DNA of 49,565 nt from Bacteroidota bacterium (GTDB lineage: Bacteria; Bacteroidota; Bacteroidia; UKL13-3). Shown here one piece after another: positions 43,920-49,565 of the stretch (position 1 is its first letter; each line of letters starts with the position of its first letter). The stretch is from positions 1 through 49,565 of the forward strand of contig JAWXAU010000003.1 of assembly GCA_034439655.1 (NCBI GenBank), read 5' to 3'. Under the pieces are notes generated by a model. That model had not been told where the DNA came from. It saw only the letters and a list, made by a program, of their open reading frames with translations, and searched no databases. The translations under genes and the position numbers were made by a program.

Positions 43920-44416
43920 TATTTTGACGAATGGACTAAGATAATCTTTCGCTCGATGCCCGAGGTAGAATAACCGGGGAGGAAGGGGATTGTGGTTACG
44001 AGCCCGCCCTTTTCAGTAACTATATCAAAACCCACAATATTTTCAGGTATGTAATCTCCGCCCTTTACCAGTACATCGGGCTGAATGGATTTGATGAGGT
44101 TAAAGGGCGTATCCTCGTTGAAGAGCATTACGGCATCCACAAAAAAGAAGGCCGCCATAATTTGTAAGCGACTTTGTTCATCTTGCAGCGGACGGTGTGA
44201 GCCTTTTAGGGTGCTAACTGAGCTGTCGGTGTTGATACCCACAAAAAGTTTAGTTCCCAAAGCTTTTGCTTTTGCCAGATAATCTATATGCCCACGGTGT
44301 ATAATATCGAAGCACCCGTTGGTGAACACTACCTTTTCGCCCTGCCATTTTTGTAAAAGGGTGGGCAAAGCATGAGGTGTAATAATTTTACACAATATTT
44401 GTTCGCTTGGGTTCAA
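43919..44416 (-). CDS. rfaE2: RfaE2-type nucleotidyltransferase (D-glycero-beta-D-manno-heptose 1-phosphate adenylyltransferase family)
   Basis: 165 residues. The cytidylyltransferase-fold motif is FTNGCFDIIHRGH (31-43) with HRGH as the nucleotide-binding HXGH; VGINTDSSVSTLKG, RLQIMAAFFFVDAV and PDVLVKGGDY follow. It corresponds to the second domain of HldE; a kinase domain is absent. It would activate heptose 1-phosphate for lipopolysaccharide core synthesis, but small members of this fold also handle other sugars or polyols. The start overlaps the flippase-like gene by 29 bases; a shorter start (no internal candidate is clearly better) is possible. Confidence 0.88.
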   Translation of the reverse strand: MNPSEQILCKIITPHALPTLLQKWQGEKVVFTNGCFDIIHRGHIDYLAKAKALGTKLFVGINTDSSVSTLKGSHRPLQDEQSRLQIMAAFFFVDAVMLFNEDTPFNLIKSIQPDVLVKGGDYIPENIVGFDIVTEKGGLVTTIPFLPGYSTSGIERKIILVHSSK

Positions 44417-45395
44417 GGTTTTTACTTTTAAAAATGAGCCAAAAATAACAAAGAGAACCCATCACAACAAACATAATAAGCTGGGCGAAGAAAACGATAT
44501 TGGCCCAAGCGTCGCCATCGGCACGGGGCACACTGAATAGCATAAGGGTATAGGCAGATATAAGCTGAAATGCACCCACACCACCTGGGGTAGGCACTAT
44601 CATAGCCAAGCTGCCCGCCACCAATACGGTAATCGCATTCGAGAAAGTAAGATCATGCGTGGCCGGAATGCTTTTAAAAGCTGTATACATCATCATTAAG
44701 TAGCAGAACCAAATAGCGACAGTGTATAATAGGAACAAGAACTTGTTTTTAACCACAAGGATGCTTTTAAGCCCTTGCCAGAAACCAAAGAAAAGGTTCT
44801 TTACTTTGTGGTATAAGGCCATTTGCACTATGCGTTTACGTAGCACAAAAACAAGCATGGCAAACCCGGCCATACAACCTAGCAGAATAGGCATTAGCAA
44901 AGAGTTGCCGTTTGTGCCTTCTGTTTGTTTTTTAAGATCGTTATATAACTGGCTTATTAATTCGTATTGGAACACAAAGGCGAGGCCTAGTAAAAGCAGC
45001 ATGACCACCACATCAAAAACACGCTCTGCAACCACACTTCCCACAGATTTTTCCAAATCAATATCGTCCGACTTTTTGAGCATTGCACAGCGGCTCACTT
45101 CGCCGGCCCGGGGTATGGCATAGTTTACCATATAGCCTACCATTACGGCACAAAAAGTATTGAGGGTAGAGGGGGCACGGCCTGTAGCGGCGAGCAATTG
45201 GTTCCAGCGAAGTGCACGAAGAATATGGCTAAGCAAACCTATACTCATGGCAATAATAACCCACTTATAATCAGCATGGGTGACGGTGCTCCAAAGCTTT
45301 TTAGTATCCTGGCCACGCAAGGCGAGCCACAGCAAAGCAAGGCCAAGAAGAATAAAGGCAGTGGTTTTTAATCCGTTTTTGCTTGAAGGTTTCAA
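44388..45395 (-). CDS. Flippase-like integral membrane protein (lysylphosphatidylglycerol synthase TM-region family)
   Basis: 335 residues with around seven or eight hydrophobic segments. Family blocks are ALRWNQLLAATGR, YMVNYAIPRAGEVSRCAML, VVAERVFDVVVML and LAMIVPTPGGVGAFQ, the signature of the UPF0104/lysylphosphatidylglycerol synthase transmembrane family. Members are proposed to move lipids or act as transferases; the substrate is unknown. It overlaps panD's stop by ATGA and its own end overlaps the next gene's start, so it sits inside a tight operon. Confidence 0.85.
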   Translation of the reverse strand: MKPSSKNGLKTTAFILLGLALLWLALRGQDTKKLWSTVTHADYKWVIIAMSIGLLSHILRALRWNQLLAATGRAPSTLNTFCAVMVGYMVNYAIPRAGEVSRCAMLKKSDDIDLEKSVGSVVAERVFDVVVMLLLLGLAFVFQYELISQLYNDLKKQTEGTNGNSLLMPILLGCMAGFAMLVFVLRKRIVQMALYHKVKNLFFGFWQGLKSILVVKNKFLFLLYTVAIWFCYLMMMYTAFKSIPATHDLTFSNAITVLVAGSLAMIVPTPGGVGAFQLISAYTLMLFSVPRADGDAWANIVFFAQLIMFVVMGSLCYFWLIFKSKNLEPKRTNIV

Positions 45396-45742
45396 CGTAC
45401 TACTTTGTTATTTTCATCAGGGAATATGACCCAGGGTTTAAAGGCTTTAGCTTCTTCGAACTCCATAGAGCAATAGGAGATTATAATTACCGTGTCGCCG
45501 GTTTGTGCCAAACGGGCAGCGGGGCCATTGAGGCATACCATGCCGCTATCTAGCGGGGCTTGTATCACGTATGTTTCTAGGCGGGCACCTGTTTGCACAT
45601 TGAGCACCTGTACTTTTTCGTTTTCTATAAGGTTAGCCGCTTCCATTAAAGCAAGGTCGAGGGTGATACTGCCCACATAATGTAGCTCGGTTTGGGTGAG
45701 GCGAGCACGGTGTATCTTTGATTTGAGGACTTGTATATGCAT
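45392..45742 (-). CDS. panD: Aspartate 1-decarboxylase
   Basis: 116 residues. Pyruvoyl enzyme that makes beta-alanine for pantothenate and CoA. The self-cleavage site Gly24-Ser25 is in LHYVGSITLD, exactly where it lies in the Escherichia coli enzyme; TGARLETYVI and CLNGPAARLAQTGD complete the family pattern. First gene of the operon, with a full promoter box 11 bases before the ATG. Other pantothenate genes are not in the window. Confidence 0.97.
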   Translation of the reverse strand: MHIQVLKSKIHRARLTQTELHYVGSITLDLALMEAANLIENEKVQVLNVQTGARLETYVIQAPLDSGMVCLNGPAARLAQTGDTVIIISYCSMEFEEAKAFKPWVIFPDENNKVVR

Positions 45743-45753
45743 AAATACGCTTG

Positions 45754-45761
45754 CAAAGTTA
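45754..45761 (-). promoter_or_regulatory. panD operon promoter -7 box
   Basis: The minus strand reads TAACTTTG, a full TAnnTTTG match, 11 bases before the panD ATG, implying a very short leader. A second full match, TAAATTTG, is at 45791-45798 further upstream and could be an alternative. Confidence 0.5.
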
Positions 45762-45834
45762 ACTCAAATCAAGCGATAGAAAACAATAGACAAATTTAAC
45801 CATTTCATTTTCTATCTCTTAGTTTTGATTAGGC

Positions 45835-46100
45835 AGAAGTGGTTGGTGAGGACACCATTGGTGTTCAGAAGAATTTATATATCGCCCCTGACGGGGCTAT
45901 GCAAATACCCCATTTCATATTTGCCAACGATGTTTTAACCTACGGGATATTAACTACGCCAGAAATGTTCCGTTATAGGCATTATCTCGGCAGCAAATAA
46001 TTGTAATAAAGTTTTTGAAACACCTAAGGTGTGATATGTACCAATGGTTTCAAGATGTTCCTAACATCTGTGGTGAGGAAACCAACCACGTGCAAGCTTT
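45835..46100. repeat. Cluster of small perfect stem-loops, possible dispersed intergenic repeat
   Basis: The 442-bp stretch 45743-46184 has no gene. In it lie ACACCA-T-TGGTGT (45852-45864), GCCCC-TGAC-GGGGC (45884-45897), ACACCT-A-AGGTGT (46020-46032), GATGTT-CCT-AACATC (46054-46068) and TGGT...ACCA (46071-46084). The words GGTTGGTGAGGACACC (45841-45856) and GTGGTGAGGAAACC (46070-46083) are near copies of each other. This layout resembles the GC-rich palindromic intergenic repeats seen many times in some Bacteroidota genomes; copy number here cannot be judged from one window. Confidence 0.5.
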
Positions 46101-46184
46101 GTTGAATTACGAATTACGACCCAGTCCGAGGGGGGATACCATAACACGCTATCCCAGCTCAAAGGAACATCAACACACCAGTGA

Positions 46185-46866
46185 TTAAAGACTAACCTTT
46201 GGGTGAAACTCGGCACTGGTGGGCTCTTCGCAATCTTTACCAGTAGGTTGAATCAAGATTGTATAATCACCTTGATGCGGAGCGACTCCTTTTATCATAA
46301 GTCCCTTCTTTAGCTTAAAGGCAAGCTCAGCTTTCCCTATCTCGAACATATTAGGCAAGCCCCTTTCTTCCAGTTCAGGATTTAAAATATTGATGGTATC
46401 TAAAACTTTTGAAGTTTTAGTCATTATATGTATTTCACTTTCTACTTGAAAAGTTAAGGCAGCAGTAAAAACATACACCTTTGCATCAAAGCAAACACCC
46501 TTGGTGGGATGTTCCAATTGGAACTCACGAATAAAATCGGATATATGTTTAGATGTTTTTTGCAATGTGATACAAACAAAAAGTGTAGTTGGGGCAAAGG
46601 TGAGCATAAGCAAAGAAAAGGAGCTTACACAAGTAGTGAAAGATATTACATGGTTCACAGGTTGTTGATGCAATTGCATCTTCCTGCCCGTTGATGTTCG
46701 CAAATGACGCCTGTGTGGCCACCATAAGGGCTTGTATGTTATTGTCCATGCGTAGCTTAAGCACATTGGGCGTGCTTGCTGTTTTTGATACCAGCTTGGT
46801 ATTAAAAATACATTTTAAAAGAACATCGTATATAGAAATGTAAATTAATGAAACCATGTGAGTCAA
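46185..46866 (-). pseudogene. Unknown protein gene interrupted by a one-base frameshift
   Basis: Two overlapping minus-strand frames make one protein if a single base is dropped from the six-A run (T6 at 46556-46561 on the plus strand). Frame one runs from ATG 46866 (MTHMVSLIYISIYD) to LYHIAKNI and a stop at 46549; without one A it would read HIAKTSKHISDFIREF and continue in the second frame through EHPTKGVCFDAKVYVF, SEIHIMTKTSKVLDTINILN and GLMIKGVAPHQGDYTILIQP to the stop at 46185, about 226 residues in all. The N-terminal reading of the second frame before the junction looks non-coding. No family is recognised. It may be decay, a sequencing error, or slippage. Confidence 0.55.
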
Positions 46867-46898
46867 CCCTAATAATAATTCTTAAACTAAAATAGTTC

Positions 46899-46913
46899 TC
46901 CGCCTGTGGCGGA
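46899..46913. repeat. GC-rich perfect stem-loop
   Basis: TCCGCC-TGT-GGCGGA, six pairs with a three-base loop, in the 205-bp gap between mlaD and the broken gene. On the plus strand it is followed by a T-rich stretch, on the minus strand it is not. It may belong to the same type of palindromic element as the stem-loops at 45852-46084. Confidence 0.45.
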
Positions 46914-46952
46914 TTTGGTTTGTAGAATGGTAATGCCGAACTACAATACATT

Positions 46953-46973
46953 TAGTCCCTTTCTTTTGGACTA
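46953..46973 (-). terminator. Stem-loop downstream of mlaD
   Basis: TAGTCC and GGACTA pair around a nine-base loop, 99 bases after the mlaD stop. There is no T-run after it on the minus strand. Possibly the end of the mla transcript, together with the GC-rich hairpin that comes next. Confidence 0.3.
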
Positions 46974-47071
46974 TTATATATTGAGTTTCGGTATAAGCAT
47001 AATCTCCTATAGGAAAAAGTGGTTTGTGTTGAGCTAATAGAACAAAGTTGAGGAATAAAATTATCGGGCTT

Positions 47072-48031
47072 TTATTTTTTAGCTTTGGGTTTCTTTTTAA
47101 AGAACCCTCTTAATAAAAAACTATGCTGAATTGCTTCCAAATCCTGATCTAGTTTTTTCGAACTGCTCTCTAGGTTTTTAATAGTTTCTTTAAGGTGTGC
47201 CCCTGCCACTTCATCATGAAGCAATACTCCTACAGGCGTATTTGGGTTGCTGCCCGCGTGCTTTAAGCCGTTTATAAAAACAGAGGCAGTATCCGAAATT
47301 TTTCTGAGCTGCAATACTGATAATCTTAGTGAATTATATAATATAGTGTCTGTTACCAATTCATTGGCTAGTGTCCCCTTTTTATTAAGTCCCGCACTAT
47401 ATACCGATAGTGAAGTTATTAATTGCTCAGCCTTTGCTGAAGCTATGTGTAGCGATGCTGTTGCCGCATCTATATTATTATACACATCATTGTTGTTCAA
47501 GAGTTTTCCCAGTGTGCCATCGCCACCTGCTAGTTTATGGCTGATGCTTTTAAAATCGGTGGTAATGGCTAAAAAATTCTTGTTGTTTTCTTGCAGCATA
47601 TTTATCATATCCTCGGTAGAAAATGCTTTTTCTACGCCTAGCGTATCGCCTTCTTCCACTTGGGCGTAGCGGGGGGTTCCGCCATATATAACTAAAATTT
47701 TATTCCCGATAAGGGCATCAGAACCAATTTTAACAAAGGCATCTTTACGAATATATTGTTGTGCATTCGTTTCTACCTTCATCATTATTACCACCTGCGA
47801 TTTTTTATATAGTTTTACCTCGCTCACTATACCTACTTTCACACCTGAAAACCAAATATTGCTTCCTTTTTGCAAACCATTTACATCCTCGAAAAAAGCT
47901 ACTATTCTTATTTTGCTTTTAAAAGTTTCGTGTACATTGCCTATTATCATAATTCCGGCTATAAGAAAACTTAGTCCTATGGCAATAAAAAGACCTACCA
48001 TTATTGCTCGTTTGTTTGGTGACTCGCTCAT
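47072..48031 (-). CDS. mlaD: MCE-domain lipid-transport protein, MlaD-like
   Basis: 319 residues. One N-terminal transmembrane helix (about 9-32, GLFIAIGLSFLIAGIMIIGN) anchors it in the inner membrane; the MCE domain (about 38-118) has FFEDVNGLQKGSNIWFSGVKVG and the DALIGNKILVIYGG end. The helical C-terminal part forms the outer region, ending in a Lys-rich tail. It binds lipid and passes it between the membranes, working with MlaE and MlaF. The gene starts four bases after mlaF. Confidence 0.92.
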   Translation of the reverse strand: MSESPNKRAIMVGLFIAIGLSFLIAGIMIIGNVHETFKSKIRIVAFFEDVNGLQKGSNIWFSGVKVGIVSEVKLYKKSQVVIMMKVETNAQQYIRKDAFVKIGSDALIGNKILVIYGGTPRYAQVEEGDTLGVEKAFSTEDMINMLQENNKNFLAITTDFKSISHKLAGGDGTLGKLLNNNDVYNNIDAATASLHIASAKAEQLITSLSVYSAGLNKKGTLANELVTDTILYNSLRLSVLQLRKISDTASVFINGLKHAGSNPNTPVGVLLHDEVAGAHLKETIKNLESSSKKLDQDLEAIQHSFLLRGFFKKKPKAKK

Positions 48032-48035
48032 AATA

Positions 48036-48812
48036 TTATTGTATAAAATTATATTTAAAAAAACTATTTATCTGTTCGTTGTCTGTATCAAAAACCTCCT
48101 CAAATGTTCCCACTTTTAAAAACTTACCATCAAGCAGCATCGCAATTCTATTGCTTGTTTCCTTGGCACAGGTAAGGTCGTGGGTTATAATAATGGAGCT
48201 TGTATTATATTGTTGCTGCACTTCATTTATCAGTTCATTAATTTCAATACAGGTAATAGGGTCAAGACCCGCAGTGGGCTCATCGTATAACATAATCTCT
48301 GGTTTAAGTATTAAAGTTCTTGCTATTCCTATTCTTTTACGTTGGCCGCCTGAAAGGTCAGAAGGCATATGGTTCATTTTGTCTTTCAAACCCACCGCAT
48401 CCAATACCTCTTCCACTGCCATATCTATATCTTTCTTCCCCATGTTTTTCCTGTTCATTTTTAGTGGAAATTCAAGATTTTGACGGACACTCATACTATC
48501 ATATAAAGCACTACTTTGAAACGAGAAACCCACACGCAATCGCAGAGCGTCCAATTCTTTTGTATTTAATTTATCTACTTGCTGGTCCAGCACATTTATC
48601 TCTCCCTTATCAGGCAGTAACAGGCCTACCATAAGTTTTATAAGCACCGATTTACCCGTACCCGATTTGCCTAAAACGGCCACATTCTCCCCTTTAAAGA
48701 CATCCAAATCAATGCCTTTTAATACCGCTAAATCGCCGAAAGATTTATATAATCCTCTAATGGAAATTACTTTCGTTTCTTTATTTATTATATCCTCTCC
48801 TTTCGTATCCAT
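48036..48812 (-). CDS. mlaF: ABC transporter ATPase, MlaF-like
   Basis: 258 residues. Walker A GKSGTGKS (48-55), signature LSGGQ (153-157), Walker B IMLYDE (173-178) followed by the D-loop TAGLD, and the H-switch in IIITHDL. It powers the MlaE permease. An unusually long N-terminal lead, MDTKGEDIINKETKV, precedes the ATPase fold. It starts eight bases after mlaE and is followed after four bases by mlaD. Confidence 0.96.
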   Translation of the reverse strand: MDTKGEDIINKETKVISIRGLYKSFGDLAVLKGIDLDVFKGENVAVLGKSGTGKSVLIKLMVGLLLPDKGEINVLDQQVDKLNTKELDALRLRVGFSFQSSALYDSMSVRQNLEFPLKMNRKNMGKKDIDMAVEEVLDAVGLKDKMNHMPSDLSGGQRKRIGIARTLILKPEIMLYDEPTAGLDPITCIEINELINEVQQQYNTSSIIITHDLTCAKETSNRIAMLLDGKFLKVGTFEEVFDTDNEQINSFFKYNFIQ

Positions 48813-48820
48813 ATATTATA

Positions 48821-49565
48821 TTAATACAAGCGTATCCAATTATATATTTGAACTACTATCATCTCTTCAATAAAAACCAAAAACATAGCAAGCACCACGG
48901 CCTCATTTGCCGCCCTGCCCACACCACGAGTGCCTTGTGTAGCATTATATCCTTTATAACACCCCACTAACCCTATGGTAAAACCAAACAAAATAGATTT
49001 GACAACCGAAGTAAATATATCGAGAAACTGTATAGTAGAAAATGCATTTTGAATAAAGGTGATAAAACTAGTAGCTTCATTGGCATTTATATTTAAATAC
49101 GAACCAAGCATGGCCACCAATCCACAATATAATGAAAGTATAGGAACAGAAATAGCTGTAGCCAATACCCTAGTAACAACTAAATATTTAAATGGATTAA
49201 TGGCAGATACTTCCATAGCATCTATTTGTTCGCTTACCCTCATAGAGCCCAGCTCAGCCCCTATGCCCGAGCCTACTTTTCCCGCACAAATTAAAGCTGT
49301 TACCAAAGCTCCCATAGCTTTTACTATAGCTATTCCAATAAGTGAAGGCAATAATGAGGCAGCCCCAAAATCGTCTAATGCTGGCCTCGATTGTTTGGTG
49401 AAAACAATTCCTATAATAAAACCTGTAAGCGTAATTAGCGGAAGTGATTTTAACCCAATCTCAAAGCAATAGTTAATAATCTCTCTAACGTGAAAAGGTG
49501 GCCTCACCGCTTCCTTAAAAAACCTAATAATAAATTTATAAGCACTATATATATTATATAAATAC
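48821..49565 (-). CDS. mlaE: ABC transporter permease, MlaE-like, start beyond right edge
   Basis: At least 247 residues are in the window and the frame is still open at the edge, so the GTG at 49507 is probably not the start: residues FIIRFFKEAVRPPFHV before and across it fit the N-terminal amphipathic part of MlaE. Five or so hydrophobic segments follow, with the family blocks GFIIGIVFTKQS, LICAGKVGSGIGAELGSMRV, SEQIDAMEVSAINPFKYLVV and FGFTIGLVGCYKGYNATQG. With MlaF and MlaD it moves phospholipid across the periplasm for outer-membrane asymmetry. Order mlaE-mlaF-mlaD is usual. Confidence 0.92.
   Translation of the reverse strand, partial: YLYNIYSAYKFIIRFFKEAVRPPFHVREIINYCFEIGLKSLPLITLTGFIIGIVFTKQSRPALDDFGAASLLPSLIGIAIVKAMGALVTALICAGKVGSGIGAELGSMRVSEQIDAMEVSAINPFKYLVVTRVLATAISVPILSLYCGLVAMLGSYLNINANEATSFITFIQNAFSTIQFLDIFTSVVKSILFGFTIGLVGCYKGYNATQGTRGVGRAANEAVVLAMFLVFIEEMIVVQIYNWIRLY

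Noticed and set aside
46549-46570. Programmed -1 frameshift at A-AAA-AAC in the broken gene
   Set aside because: The heptamer is in the right phase, but -1 leads to a frame other than the long downstream one; the join needs +1 (or -2).
49507-49507. GTG at 49507 as the start of mlaE
   Set aside because: The frame is open to the window edge and the residues before it fit the N-terminal part of MlaE, so the true start lies outside.

Overview
The window looks like chromosome from a member of the phylum Bacteroidota, probably a non-Bacteroides, Chitinophaga/Sphingobacterium/Flavobacterium-type lineage. Evidence: GEVED and gliding-motility C-terminal (CHU_C) domains, a DUF5686 outer-membrane protein, an S46 dipeptidyl-peptidase, Bacteroidota-type TAnnTTTG promoter boxes in front of several genes, AT-rich DNA, and a YbeY with the Asp zinc ligand seen in this phylum. 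Almost every gene is on the minus strand; only four are on the plus strand or flanked by plus-strand promoters between 25.4 and 31.4 kb (a methyltransferase, a fused 2-oxoacid dehydrogenase E1 and a small secreted protein).

Left region (1-12,776): one giant minus-strand gene that runs off the left edge. At least 4,258 codons are open in one frame. It encodes a secreted protein with a signal peptide, an N-terminal beta domain, then eight tandem copies of a ~455-residue triple unit (two neuraminidase-N-terminal-like modules, types A and B, followed by one GEVED module), then Ig/PKD-like modules and a repetitive beta-rich tail. The protein is most likely a very long cell-surface or type IX-secreted adhesin or stalk; its C-terminus is not in view.

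Central-left (13.2-28.6 kb): dnaN (sliding clamp), an S1/P1-type nuclease/phospholipase C-like enzyme, a DUF4920 lipoprotein, an S46 dipeptidyl-peptidase (DPP7-like), korAB (2-oxoacid:ferredoxin oxidoreductase), a DUF5686 outer-membrane protein with a cyclophilin and two unknown proteins in one apparent operon, a plus-strand SAM methyltransferase, and dipeptidyl-peptidase III.

Central-right (28.7-43.5 kb): fused branched-chain-type 2-oxoacid dehydrogenase E1 and a small secreted protein on the plus strand; then minus-strand pheS-cysS (overlapping by one base), a 461-bp very AT-rich gap, the ybeY-mnmG-methyltransferase-lipoprotein operon, a CHU_C surface protein, and an M16 peptidase pair (one active, one lacking the zinc motif).

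Right region (43.6-49.6 kb): panD, a flippase-like membrane protein, a stand-alone RfaE2-type adenylyltransferase and a small unknown protein in one tightly overlapping operon; a 442-bp intergenic stretch full of small perfect stem-loops; an unknown gene broken by a one-base shift in a six-base homopolymer; and mlaE-mlaF-mlaD (lipid ABC transport), with mlaE running off the right edge.

Functional reading (inference): the peptidases (DPP7-like, DPP III, M16 pair) together with KorAB and the branched-chain-type E1 fit growth on peptides and amino acids, while the giant protein, the CHU_C protein, DUF5686 protein and Mla system serve the outer membrane and cell surface. No CRISPR array, tRNA, rRNA or intact insertion sequence was seen.
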